Below are positions 1 to 7,754 of a DNA stretch of 64,000 bases, one piece after another. Numbering within the stretch: position 1 is the stretch's first letter; the number at the start of each line of letters is the position of its first letter. Source of the stretch: Flavobacterium restrictum (GTDB lineage Bacteria; Bacteroidota; Bacteroidia; Flavobacteriales; Flavobacteriaceae); the NCBI RefSeq assembly GCF_007097245.1, contig NZ_VJZT01000002.1, forward strand, positions 343,714 to 407,713, given 5' to 3'. The position numbers and the translations under genes are program-made. The notes under the pieces are model-generated. The model had not been told where the DNA came from and ran no database searches. It was given only the letters and a program-made list of their open reading frames with translations.

Positions 1-1048
1 TAGCATCCGACTCGGTAATGGTCAGTTGATGCGCATTTGGATACAACAAATTTAAACGATTTTCGATATTAGACAATCCAATTCCTGAATTATCGGGATC
101 TCGTACGTACTCTTCGACTTTATTTTCTACAAAAAAATCCAAAACCGTTCCTACAATGGTAATTTTAATTTTTACATAAGCGGCTCCTTTGTAATCCGTG
201 CCATATTTGAAAGCATTTTCTATAAAGGAGATTAAAAGCAGCGGCTCAATGAACTTATTCTTGGTATCGCCATGAATATTGATGGTGATATTCTCGATAT
301 TATTCAATCGTAATTTTTGTAATTCGATATAATTTTGAATGTAGTTGATTTCTTTTTCTAGGAATACAAATTTGTTATCCGTTTCATACAGCATATAGCG
401 CATGAGTTCCGATAGCGTTACGATGGCATCCGGAACTAAATCGGATTTTTTGTGTGCCAAAGAATAAATACTATTGAGTGAGTTAAACAAAAAATGCGGG
501 TTGGTTTGCTTTCTCAAATAAATCAACTCGGCGGCTTGGCGTTGTGCCTCGGCAATTAATTCATTTTGCTGGTTGTTGTAATACTCGGATAAGGTTTTGA
601 TAATGGTGCTAATGGCAACCACCAGAATATAAAAAAAAGAAGGGATAATTTTGAAAGCAAAAGGCTGTTTTCTATGAAAAAAACGGTCATTGAAAACCGC
701 TTTCCCAGCTCCATTCATCATTTTGTGTTGTCCAAACTCTTTGGGAATTACCATTTGGAATTCCGGTATAAAATACAAAATTCGAAGGGTCATAAAAACC
801 GTTATAAGCCCCAGAATGCAGGCTAAATAATGCCAGTATTTTTTTTCTAAAAGAAATAAAGGAATGAAATAGAAATAGTTAAGATAAAACAAAACGATTC
901 CCGAAATCCATTGGGCATAAAAATCGCTATTGATTCTAAAAGGGCCTTCGTAAAACTGAATTAAAGAGGCAACTATAAAAAAACACCAAATAATACTATG
1001 AAACAGTATGGTATTCGAATCATTCTTTTTTAGTGTATTTAAATTCAT
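1..1048 (-). CDS. LytS/YehU-type sensor histidine kinase (C-terminus cut by window edge)
   Basis: Reading the minus strand from the ATG at 1048 gives about 349 residues without a stop, continuing past position 1. The N-terminal 150 residues hold about four hydrophobic segments, so it is an inner-membrane protein. A linker then leads to the His_kinase (PF06580-type) motif NPHFLFNSLNSI; the likely phospho-accepting His is about residue 185. The GHKL ATPase follows, with an N-box (FIENAFKYG, near residue 280) and a glycine box (GIGLSNIENRL, near 325). Known members phosphorylate LytTR-type response regulators, usually encoded next door; any partner here would lie beyond position 1. The ATG is 1 nt after the stop of the DUF4907-like gene, so the two are probably translationally coupled. 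Family call is secure; the stimulus is unknown. Confidence 0.9.
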   Translation of the reverse strand, partial: MNLNTLKKNDSNTILFHSIIWCFFIVASLIQFYEGPFRINSDFYAQWISGIVLFYLNYFYFIPLFLLEKKYWHYLACILGLITVFMTLRILYFIPEFQMVIPKEFGQHKMMNGAGKAVFNDRFFHRKQPFAFKIIPSFFYILVVAISTIIKTLSEYYNNQQNELIAEAQRQAAELIYLRKQTNPHFLFNSLNSIYSLAHKKSDLVPDAIVTLSELMRYMLYETDNKFVFLEKEINYIQNYIELQKLRLNNIENITINIHGDTKNKFIEPLLLISFIENAFKYGTDYKGAAYVKIKITIVGTVLDFFVENKVEEYVRDPDNSGIGLSNIENRLNLLYPNAHQLTITESDA

Positions 1049-1049
1049 T

Positions 1050-1415
1050 TTAGGTTTTTATAGCTAATACAATTAATTCATTTCTGGTTACAGTTGGCGA
1101 CAAATCGGCTTTTAATTTTTGTAAAACAAGATTCCCAACTTTAAGGGCTTCTTCCTCGGTATAAAAACTTTTATTTTCACTAATTACAGGAATTACGGTT
1201 TGCTTGATAATGATTTTGCCGTTATTAGTAATCACATATCCCCAGCCTGTGGGCGTTTTTAAGGAAACTAGGTTTAAATTTTGTTTATTATGACAAGCAA
1301 TGAAGAACATTAAACTGCCTAAAAGTAGTACTTTTTCTTTTGAAATTCCAAAAGAAAAATTCTTCTGGATTGTCGCCCAGAAGAATTTAGTGGTGGTATT
1401 AGTTATCATCGTCAT
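1050..1415 (-). CDS. Small DUF4907-like lipoprotein
   Basis: A 121-residue ORF. The hydrophobic stretch VLLLGSLMFFIAC ends in a cysteine at about 41, resembling a lipoprotein signal. The mature part (GWGYVITNNGKIIIKQ..IP...F.T.EEALKVGNLVLQKL) resembles the DUF4907 domain of Bacteroidota, of unknown function. The start is doubtful: this ATG overlaps the end of the kelch gene by 17 nt, and the first ~24 codons run through a strong terminator-like hairpin (1357-1388) and a second inverted repeat (1332-1359). No closer in-frame ATG leaves an intact signal peptide. It sits between the kelch lipoprotein and the LytS kinase, suggesting an envelope role in that unit. Domain name is from recall of the family pattern. 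Confidence 0.65.
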   Translation of the reverse strand: MTMITNTTTKFFWATIQKNFSFGISKEKVLLLGSLMFFIACHNKQNLNLVSLKTPTGWGYVITNNGKIIIKQTVIPVISENKSFYTEEEALKVGNLVLQKLKADLSPTVTRNELIVLAIKT

Positions 1416-2391
1416 TTTGCTCTTCTAAAGGTTTGAATTCCCAGGAGTCATCAAAATAAGCACTTCCTGATTTCCCAAGCATCAAAAATCCTCTTTGATT
1501 GATTGAAAATCCTGTTGCATCGGTGCGTGCTGATCCTTCAAGAGCTGTTTTTTCTTTCCAAATATCGGTTGTTGGATTGTATTCCCAAATAGTTTTGGTA
1601 GTTTCACCACAAACTACATACCCCAGACCGTTTATAGAGAAACTATTTGCATTCGAGCGGGCAATTAAATAATCGTCATGATCATCTTCATCGTCATCAA
1701 GGTCTCTTTTCTTTGTCCAAACTTCGGTAGCAGGATCAAAAACCCAAAAATCTACTTGGTAACTTCCGCTATTTATCCCAGTACCTAAATAGGCTTTATC
1801 GTCAATTACAAATACGGTTGCGTTGCGGCGTTTATTGCCGCTAAATCCATTTACTAGCGTCCAAGCATTAGTGGTTTGATTGTATTGGTAAAAATCTTTT
1901 AGATAATTGCCATCATAACCGGTTCCAAAATACGCTTTTCCACCTACTTGAAATCCTACAGCGCCATAGCGTGCGGTTCCTGCAAAATCAGTTTTTTGTG
2001 ACCAACTGTTGCTTGTAGGATTGTATTCATAAAAATCTTTTAATTTATTGGTTCCGTCATAACCCAAACCTACATATCCTTTTTCGCCTAAAGCAAATCC
2101 CGAAGCTGAACTTCTGGCAGCCCCAATAAAATCAGCTTTTTGTTCCCAATAATCGCCTGTTGAGCTGTACGCCCAAAGGTCTTTCATGTATTCATCACCT
2201 GTATATCCAGTGGTTACATAGGCATAGGTTCCAATGACAAAACTGGTTGCACTGGATCTTGCTGGGCCATCAAAGGATGATTTTTTTACCCAGTTGCCAA
2301 CCAAATCATCTGTACTATCATTGCTGCAGCCAACAAAAATTAAACTCATAAAGAGTGAAGTTACTAGTATTCCTTTTTTTAAACGATTCAT
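1399..2391 (-). CDS. Kelch-repeat lipoprotein (beta-propeller)
   Basis: 330 residues. The N-terminus has a lysine-rich start, a hydrophobic core and the lipobox-like FVGC at about 19-22, so the protein is probably lipidated. Six kelch repeats follow, each with an R[SYT].A..F..G..[AG]Y...G pattern and a trailing DFW.Y.P.[TS]..W motif, enough for one six-bladed propeller. Between blades 4 and 5 is a very acidic insert (DLDDDEDDHDDY), and the C-terminus is also acid-rich (EEQNDDDN). Kelch propellers bind proteins or glycans; no catalytic motif is visible. The gene lies 17 nt downstream of the DUF6268-like gene and is followed by a terminator-like hairpin that overlaps the next ORF. Confidence 0.85.
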   Translation of the reverse strand: MNRLKKGILVTSLFMSLIFVGCSNDSTDDLVGNWVKKSSFDGPARSSATSFVIGTYAYVTTGYTGDEYMKDLWAYSSTGDYWEQKADFIGAARSSASGFALGEKGYVGLGYDGTNKLKDFYEYNPTSNSWSQKTDFAGTARYGAVGFQVGGKAYFGTGYDGNYLKDFYQYNQTTNAWTLVNGFSGNKRRNATVFVIDDKAYLGTGINSGSYQVDFWVFDPATEVWTKKRDLDDDEDDHDDYLIARSNANSFSINGLGYVVCGETTKTIWEYNPTTDIWKEKTALEGSARTDATGFSINQRGFLMLGKSGSAYFDDSWEFKPLEEQNDDDN

Positions 2392-2408
2392 GTTATTTAG
2401 CGTATTAA

Positions 2409-3251
2409 TTAATGTTTGTATTGTAAGCCAACCGAAAAAGTAGGCCCGTTATTTAAATTATAATCCAAGACTGTGGTATTTGTATTTGTTGTTTTTTGGT
2501 ATTCTTTATTAAAAACATACCCAGTTTTTAAACTGATGTACCAATTTTTATCCATGTTTCTTTGGAATTCCAAAGCGGTTGTCATTTGCGAAAAGCGAAC
2601 TCTGTCCGCAGTATTATTTTCGTCAAGATTAGTTGTGTGATCCAATTTGTAATAGGTTCCCGCAAAATTGTTAGAGAGACTAAAACTGTTTCTAGTAGTA
2701 TTAGCATAGACAATCCTTGAATTAGGAAACCCAATTTCGGCAAAAGTCTGCTTGTTTATTTGTTGAAAAAGAGACACATAAGGCAATATTTCTGATTGAC
2801 CAAAAACAGTGCTTCGCATGACGCCAAGGTTTATTTTGGTAGTATTCACATTATACTCCAAGGAAAACTGTCCCAAAAAATTGAAACTGGAAAACGTTCC
2901 CGTGTTTTGAAAATTCAATGTTGGATGCAGCGTCAAGTTCCATTGAATAGCTTTATTTATTGGTCTAGAAAATGTAAAAACATTTTCGATACTGATAAAA
3001 TGATTGTTAGAATTGTGTAAATCATAGGATTCCAATTGATAATTTATACTGGTATTGGTATACGAAAGCACATTTTTTAGGGTACTAAAATGACTATTTT
3101 TCTCATAACTAAAACCTATTTTAGTTTCATTGACCGTTGTGTTTTTAGTAGGTTCTGTTTTTATATTCAAATCTACAGCGTATCCGTTTTGAGCTTTTGC
3201 GGTATGAAATGCCATGGCTAACAATAGGATTATAAAAGTCTTTATTCTCAT
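2409..3251 (-). CDS. Outer-membrane beta-barrel protein, DUF6268-like
   Basis: 280 residues with a classic signal peptide (MRIKTFIILLLAMAFHTAKAQ). The rest consists of alternating polar/hydrophobic stretches rich in N, T, S and aromatic residues and ends in LQYKH, typical of a small outer-membrane beta-barrel. The pattern matches proteins annotated in Flavobacterium as DUF6268, a family of unknown function. It is the first gene of the minus-strand unit leading into kelch, DUF4907-like and LytS; a -7 element (3268-3275) lies 16 nt upstream of the ATG. The divergent neighbour unit also ends in a barrel protein. Barrel assignment is firm; the family number is less so. Confidence 0.7.
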   Translation of the reverse strand: MRIKTFIILLLAMAFHTAKAQNGYAVDLNIKTEPTKNTTVNETKIGFSYEKNSHFSTLKNVLSYTNTSINYQLESYDLHNSNNHFISIENVFTFSRPINKAIQWNLTLHPTLNFQNTGTFSSFNFLGQFSLEYNVNTTKINLGVMRSTVFGQSEILPYVSLFQQINKQTFAEIGFPNSRIVYANTTRNSFSLSNNFAGTYYKLDHTTNLDENNTADRVRFSQMTTALEFQRNMDKNWYISLKTGYVFNKEYQKTTNTNTTVLDYNLNNGPTFSVGLQYKH

Positions 3252-3267
3252 TATTTATTTATTGGTT

Positions 3268-3275
3268 CAAAAGTA
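3268..3275 (-). promoter_or_regulatory. Predicted -7 element for the DUF6268/kelch/LytS unit
   Basis: On the minus strand this reads TACTTTTG, an exact match to the Bacteroidota -7 consensus TAnnTTTG, 16 nt from the ATG at 3251. A TTTT run about 17 nt further upstream could serve as a weak -33 element. Found by eye, without scoring. Confidence 0.5.
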
Positions 3276-3317
3276 GTTGGGTTATCTATCATAAAAAAAG
3301 AAGATATATGAATGCCC

Positions 3318-3411
3318 CCTTTTCATAGACAAATGGGCGTATTAAAAAGCCGAATGGTTTTTTGAAATCAGAATCGGGGCTGTAGCAACAAAAAGCCTTT
3401 TTATAGACAAA
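3318..3411. repeat. Direct repeat pair between divergent envelope operons
   Basis: CCTTTTCATAGACAAA at 3318-3333 recurs as CCTTTTTATAGACAAA at 3396-3411 (15 of 16 identical, 78 bp apart). Both copies lie between the two divergent promoters, as expected for regulator binding sites, but no binding protein is known. Confidence 0.4.
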
Positions 3412-3458
3412 AAAAAGCCTTTGGTATATGTTGTAATGCTGTCTCAAAGGATGTCTTT

Positions 3459-3466
3459 TATATTTG
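3459..3466 (+). promoter_or_regulatory. Predicted -7 element for the DUF4270 gene
   Basis: TATATTTG matches TAnnTTTG and lies 14 nt before the ATG at 3481, implying a leader of only about 10 nt. No good -33 TTTG is found at the usual 17-19 nt distance. Its position favours the ATG at 3481 over the upstream in-frame TTG at 3421. Confidence 0.4.
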
Positions 3467-3480
3467 CGAAAAAAATAATT

Positions 3481-4806
3481 ATGTTTAAAGGAGTCGTAGT
3501 ATTGTTTTTTGGAATGCTCATTTGTTCCTGTAATTCGGATGGAGATGCAGGAGAATTTGTTGTTGGTTCGGATTATTTATCGGTGACCAACAAAGTGCTT
3601 TTGATCGATACAATGGCTGTAGATATGGCCACCATTAACTTTGATTCGCTAGTTACCTCCAGTCAAAATAGGATTTTGATAGGGAATTATGACGATCCTA
3701 TTTTTGGAAAAGTAAAATCCGAAAGTTACTTTCAATTAACCCCTACGAGTTATCGCCTCTATAATGACAACTCGGATACGGATGCGCCCAATTATGTTTT
3801 TGATTCTATAAAAATGGTTTTGAAACAAAGTCACTATTATTATGGCGATACCACCAAGGTACAAACATTTAGTATTCATCAATTGACCCAAAAAGTCAAA
3901 CCAAGCGGTGAAAACAATACTAGTTTTTTTAATAATTCAACCTTGACATACAATCCTGAAGTTTTAGGGAGCGTATCGTTTAAGCCCAGACCCAATGGCA
4001 AAGATTCGATTGCTGTGACGTTAAGTCCTGATTTTGGGGAGGCACTTTTTCAAAAATTAAAACAACATCAAATTGCAAATTATGATGAGTTTACGCAATA
4101 CTTAAAAGGCTTTGTCATTAAATCAACATCGGCAAATTCTGCTAATGTGATTGGTTTTAATTTAACCAGTGCGCTCCGATTGTATTATTCCAAATACCAA
4201 GATGAATCCGATGTTTCGTTGATAAAAAACTTCACCATACTAGACGCTTCTAAACAGTTTAACAACATTACACTAGACAAAAAAGGGACTATTATTGAAA
4301 ATTTACCCGTCTCGTCGAGCAAACTTTCAAGCACGCTCACGGGGAACAAAGCCTATATACAATCTGGGACTGGTATTGCCTGTAGAGTTGATTTTCCAAA
4401 TATAAAACAGCTCAAATACATTGCTACCAAAGGGACAATTGTTGATGCAGAGTTAGTCATAAAACCTGTTAACAATTCCTATTCCGAAGCCTATCCATTA
4501 GTAGATTCGCTCAAAGTGTACGTTGCCGACAAACTCAATAGGATAAAAGGGACGCTGAACACTAGTACAGGAACTCCTATTTATGCGATTTTAAATAAAC
4601 AAAGTGATGAGTTCAATGAGAACATTGGGTATAGTATTTCGGTTGGGGCATTTCTTCAAAGCGAAATGGTCAAACAAACCGATGCCAAGTATTCCCTGAT
4701 TCTAACTTTGCCAAGTATCAACAAAGCCGTAGACCGAATTGTTTTGGGCGATCAAAAAAATGCAGACAACAAAATCAAATTAAAAATCTATTACATTACG
4801 TATTAA
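3481..4806 (+). CDS. DUF4270-family lipoprotein
   Basis: About 441 residues from the ATG at 3481. I chose this start because it gives a clean lipoprotein signal (MFKGVVVLFFGMLICSC); the extra upstream residues would cross the predicted -7 element. The body carries features of DUF4270 proteins: a conserved N-terminal stretch (LIDTMAVDMATINFDSLVTSSQNRILIGNYDDPIFGKVKSE in outline), mid-region beta-rich sequence, and a C-terminal NADNKIKLKIYYITY end. The family is widespread in Bacteroidota; its function is unknown. Its stop codon overlaps the start of the next gene (TAATG), so the lipoprotein and the downstream barrel are translated together and probably cooperate at the outer membrane. Confidence 0.75.
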   Translation: MFKGVVVLFFGMLICSCNSDGDAGEFVVGSDYLSVTNKVLLIDTMAVDMATINFDSLVTSSQNRILIGNYDDPIFGKVKSESYFQLTPTSYRLYNDNSDTDAPNYVFDSIKMVLKQSHYYYGDTTKVQTFSIHQLTQKVKPSGENNTSFFNNSTLTYNPEVLGSVSFKPRPNGKDSIAVTLSPDFGEALFQKLKQHQIANYDEFTQYLKGFVIKSTSANSANVIGFNLTSALRLYYSKYQDESDVSLIKNFTILDASKQFNNITLDKKGTIIENLPVSSSKLSSTLTGNKAYIQSGTGIACRVDFPNIKQLKYIATKGTIVDAELVIKPVNNSYSEAYPLVDSLKVYVADKLNRIKGTLNTSTGTPIYAILNKQSDEFNENIGYSISVGAFLQSEMVKQTDAKYSLILTLPSINKAVDRIVLGDQKNADNKIKLKIYYITY

Positions 4807-6041
4807 TGAAGACTACACTATTATTTTTGAGCTTGTTTTTTTGCGTCATTTCGACTTCTTTTTCGCAAAGTATTTCGAGTTCTCCCTATTCGATATATGG
4901 ATTAGGAACCTTGTACGACGCGGATTTGGGAACTATTCCTTCTATTGGTGGTTCTGGAATTGCGTTGCCTTCGACACAATTTATCAATAATTTGAATCCT
5001 GCGTCATTGGCCTTTATGTACCACAATCATTTCTTGTTTGATGTAGGCGGGAAATCCATATTTTCGACTTATCAAAATAGTGACAAAAAAGAAAGCCGCA
5101 ACAACATCCAGTTTTCGCACATCGCTTTTGCATTTCCTATCACTTCAAAATCGGCCTTTAGTGCTACTTTGAAACCCTATTCGAGTACGGCTTACAAAAT
5201 TTCAAATTTAACACTACCCATTTTAAACAGTGTCGAGAATTATAATTTAAGCGTTACTGGAACAGGCGGGTTGAATAATTTTGATTTATCCTATGGGTAT
5301 TTAGTGAGTAAAAAACTAGCTCTTGGCCTTACTACCTCACTCCTTTTTGGGAATGCAACAGACAATCGCAGTTATACTATTGCCAATGCCGTTAGTTACA
5401 TCAATAAAAAAACAAATTACAATGGTGTAAGAGCCACCTTGGGAGCACAATTTCAAGCCGATTCGACTTTGACAATAGGAATAATTGCCAAAACACCAAC
5501 ACGAATTAATGCTTCCAAAATACAAACCGTTGCCAGCACGAATAGCTCCTCAACAATTACTTTGGAATCTGATTTGGCTTCGAATGTGGATGATTTTTAT
5601 ATGCCTTTGGAGGCCGGAATAGGTTTTAGCAAAGCTTTCAAAAACAAATTGAATGTGACCTTGGATTATGAAAGAGGTTTTTGGCAAAGCACAAAACAAT
5701 CTGATATTTACGGTAGCTTTGTAGATCGAGATAAAATTTCCCTGGGATTTACATACAAAAGACCCAAACTATTTGGTAGTTATTTCAACCGAATTCAATA
5801 TGCAGCAGGATTGAATTACGATACCGGTTATTTAGAAGTCGACAGCCATAGGGTGATTAACAAATCCTTTTCGGTGGGGGTGTCGCTTCCTATAGACAAT
5901 ACTTTTTCGGCATTGAATATCTCATATTCCTATGGTCAAAAAGCCAAAATAAGCGATGGTCTCATCAAAGAGAATTACCATAAAATATCCATTAACTTGT
6001 GTTTAGATGGGATTTGGTTTGTCAAAAGAAAATTCGAATAA
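4806..6041 (+). CDS. Outer-membrane beta-barrel protein (FadL/OmpP1-like)
   Basis: 411 residues with signal peptide MKTTLLFLSLFFCVISTSFSQ. Right after cleavage comes SISSSPYSIYGLGTL..., then a glycine- and asparagine-rich region with NLNPASLAF, a layout seen in FadL/OmpP1-type barrels, where an N-terminal plug precedes alternating beta strands. No transport substrate can be read from the sequence. The ATG overlaps the stop of the DUF4270 lipoprotein gene by one base. Only 2 nt separate its stop from that of convergent murI, and I see no terminator hairpin between them. Confidence 0.65.
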   Translation: MKTTLLFLSLFFCVISTSFSQSISSSPYSIYGLGTLYDADLGTIPSIGGSGIALPSTQFINNLNPASLAFMYHNHFLFDVGGKSIFSTYQNSDKKESRNNIQFSHIAFAFPITSKSAFSATLKPYSSTAYKISNLTLPILNSVENYNLSVTGTGGLNNFDLSYGYLVSKKLALGLTTSLLFGNATDNRSYTIANAVSYINKKTNYNGVRATLGAQFQADSTLTIGIIAKTPTRINASKIQTVASTNSSSTITLESDLASNVDDFYMPLEAGIGFSKAFKNKLNVTLDYERGFWQSTKQSDIYGSFVDRDKISLGFTYKRPKLFGSYFNRIQYAAGLNYDTGYLEVDSHRVINKSFSVGVSLPIDNTFSALNISYSYGQKAKISDGLIKENYHKISINLCLDGIWFVKRKFE

Positions 6042-6043
6042 GA

Positions 6044-6823
6044 CTAAAAATCTTTTGTAATAACAGGATACTTATTTTCTAAAATCTCCGAAAGTACTTT
6101 GGCATTGGCATTGGAATAAAAAATAGGAGAACTTTTGGTAACAGCTGTTGTGAGCCCTACTTTGTTTATCAAAACCTGAAGTGTTTGTTTGGCCACCGCT
6201 TCTCCAGAATCGATAATGTGAATGTGGTCGGGAAGTATTTTTTTTATTTGAGGAATTAAATAAGGGTAATGACTGCATCCTAAAACCAAATAATCAATAT
6301 TGGCGGCAATCATTGGGGTGAGATACGAAAGTAACAATTGCGTCATTTCGGGAGAATTAATATTCCCGCTTTCTATCAATGGCACCAATCCGTGACCTAC
6401 TTGCTCGATGATAGTGGTATCTTGAAACATTTCGAGCGTTTTATTAAAAAGTTCGCTGTTCAAAGTTCCCTGCGTAGCAAGAATGCCAATGGTTTGTGTT
6501 CTAGAATTGGTCGCAGCCGGTTTAATTGCAGGTTCAATACCTATAAAAGGAATGCTGTACTTGGCTCTTAATTCTCTAATTGCATTGGTCGTTGCGGTAT
6601 TACAAGCAACAACTATGAGCTTGCACTGCTGTTGCAACAAGAAATCCGTATTTTTCATGCTTAAAGCAATGATTTCTTCTTTGGATTTTTGTCCATAAGG
6701 AGCGTTTTTGCTGTCGGCTAAATAAATCGTTTGTTCGTTAGGTAGTAACTGATGAATAGCACTCCAAATGGAAGTTCCTCCTATTCCTGAATCAAAAATT
6801 CCTATGGGTTTGTCGTTGCTCAT
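6044..6823 (-). CDS. murI: Glutamate racemase
   Basis: 259 residues, normal length for MurI. It interconverts L- and D-glutamate in the cytoplasm to supply D-Glu for peptidoglycan. Visible signatures are DSGIGG at 11-16, ADSKNAPYG at 36-44, CNTAT with catalytic Cys74, and GCSHYP with catalytic Cys183. It stands alone: the upstream gene on the same strand ends at 6921 with a terminator, and the downstream neighbour is convergent 2 nt away. A perfect -7 element lies only 5 nt upstream of the ATG, suggesting a leaderless or near-leaderless mRNA. Confidence 0.97.
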   Translation of the reverse strand: MSNDKPIGIFDSGIGGTSIWSAIHQLLPNEQTIYLADSKNAPYGQKSKEEIIALSMKNTDFLLQQQCKLIVVACNTATTNAIRELRAKYSIPFIGIEPAIKPAATNSRTQTIGILATQGTLNSELFNKTLEMFQDTTIIEQVGHGLVPLIESGNINSPEMTQLLLSYLTPMIAANIDYLVLGCSHYPYLIPQIKKILPDHIHIIDSGEAVAKQTLQVLINKVGLTTAVTKSSPIFYSNANAKVLSEILENKYPVITKDF

Positions 6824-6828
6824 AGCAA

Positions 6829-6836
6829 CAAAGTTA
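6829..6836 (-). promoter_or_regulatory. Predicted -7 element immediately before murI
   Basis: Minus strand TAACTTTG matches TAnnTTTG. Only 5 nt separate it from the ATG at 6823, so transcription would begin at or next to the start codon. A TTG about 21 nt upstream is a possible -33 element. Confidence 0.4.
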
Positions 6837-6872
6837 CGAGTTTTTATATTTTAAAATCAACTAAAAAAAAAA

Positions 6873-6900
6873 GGATTATCGTTTTAATATGAAATAATCC
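6873..6900 (-). terminator. Rho-independent terminator of the oxidase-assembly operon
   Basis: GGATTAT (6873-6879) pairs with ATAATCC (6894-6900) over a 14-nt loop. On the minus strand it is followed by about ten T residues. It lies 21 nt past the stop of the CAMC protein gene. Confidence 0.55.
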
Positions 6901-6920
6901 CCTCGTAAAACCAAGCTGAA

Positions 6921-7217
6921 TTAATTTTTATTTTTTTTCATTCGATAAATATAATAACCCAATACTCCCACCAAAAGATAGGGGATGACCATTAAATAAA
7001 CAATACCATCGTTTACAGCCGCTGCTTTGACTTGATTGTCTTTACCTGATAAAGCGGCACGACACATGGCACATTGCGCATTCGAAGAAAGGGTAAAGAA
7101 CATAAAACATAAAATATAGAAAGCAATAAATGCTTTGTTAGCTTTCCATTTTTTACTTCTCACTTCCCACTCCCCTCTTTTTATTTCTAACTTCACTCTT
7201 CTCACTTTATTTGACAT
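6921..7217 (-). CDS. Small CAMC-motif membrane protein of the oxidase cluster
   Basis: About 98 residues from the ATG at 7217. A hydrophobic signal (FIAFYILCFMFFTLSSNAQ) is followed at once by CAMCRAALSG, then a second hydrophobic helix (IVYLMVIPYLLVGVLGYYIY) and a basic tail. The mature protein would thus start with a CxxC facing the periplasm and hold one transmembrane helix. Flavobacteria often carry a similar small protein next to cytochrome oxidase assembly genes; its function is unknown and a metal or thiol role is only inference. Oddly, the first ~26 residues (SNKVRRVKLEIKRGEWEV...) are encoded by a purine-rich, repeat-like tract, and the gene overlaps the DUF420 gene by 11 nt. No other in-frame ATG or GTG start preserves the signal helix. 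Confidence 0.7.
   Translation of the reverse strand: MSNKVRRVKLEIKRGEWEVRSKKWKANKAFIAFYILCFMFFTLSSNAQCAMCRAALSGKDNQVKAAAVNDGIVYLMVIPYLLVGVLGYYIYRMKKNKN
7144..7206 (-). repeat. Purine-rich low-complexity repeat inside the CAMC gene
   Basis: On the minus strand this is almost pure purine/T sequence built from variants of AAGTGAGAAG and GAAGTTAGAA. It lies between the DUF420 stop codon and the signal helix of the CAMC protein and is translated in frame as charged residues. Similar motif strings recur between genes in Flavobacterium, from memory and not checked. Confidence 0.5.
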
Positions 7218-7752
7218 AATAAGGAGCAATCATAAAATATACAATTACGCCTGTAACGGCTACATACAACCAAATAGGAAATGTTATTTTGGCAATTTTT
7301 TTATGTTTGTCAAATTTCTCTGCCAATGCCCTAACGTACGTAATCAAAACCAAAGGAATAACGGCGATTGACAAAATGATATGGGTAATGAGTATAAAAA
7401 AGTACGTGCCCCTAATAATACCTTCTCCGCCAAATTTTGTAGAATCGGTTGTCATGTGATACGCCACATACATGACCAAGAAACCAACCGAAAGTACTAT
7501 TGCAGTAGTCATTAATTGTTCGTGGCGTTTTCGATTTCCACTTTTTATTGCTAATACTGCAGCAATAAGAACCAAAGCGGTAATCCCGTTTATAGTAGCA
7601 TATATTGGCGGCAAAAAATGCAAAGGGGTTACTGGAATACCAAAATCTTTAAGTTTAATACTAAAAAGTAGCGCAACAACAACCGGAATCAGTATTGAAA
7701 TAGCTATTATAGGTTTACTGAATTTTTGTTCGAGTGAATTAGTTTGTTCCAT
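7207..7752 (-). CDS. DUF420 (CtaM-like) membrane protein
   Basis: 181 residues with about five hydrophobic helices and few loops. It matches DUF420, the family of Bacillus CtaM (YozB), which is needed to mature caa3-type cytochrome oxidase. Histidines near helix ends (LHFLPP, HEQLMTTA, AYHM, THIILS) are positioned as in the family and may bind copper or heme. The gene sits 2 nt downstream of the SCO gene and overlaps the CAMC protein gene, inside a cytochrome c oxidase cluster. Function in oxidase assembly is inferred from family and context. Confidence 0.85.
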   Translation of the reverse strand: MEQTNSLEQKFSKPIIAISILIPVVVALLFSIKLKDFGIPVTPLHFLPPIYATINGITALVLIAAVLAIKSGNRKRHEQLMTTAIVLSVGFLVMYVAYHMTTDSTKFGGEGIIRGTYFFILITHIILSIAVIPLVLITYVRALAEKFDKHKKIAKITFPIWLYVAVTGVIVYFMIAPYYVK

Positions 7753-7754
7753 TT

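Noticed and set aside
3421..3480. Upstream extension of the DUF4270 protein to a TTG start
   Set aside because: It would cross the predicted -7 element and bury the lipoprotein signal.
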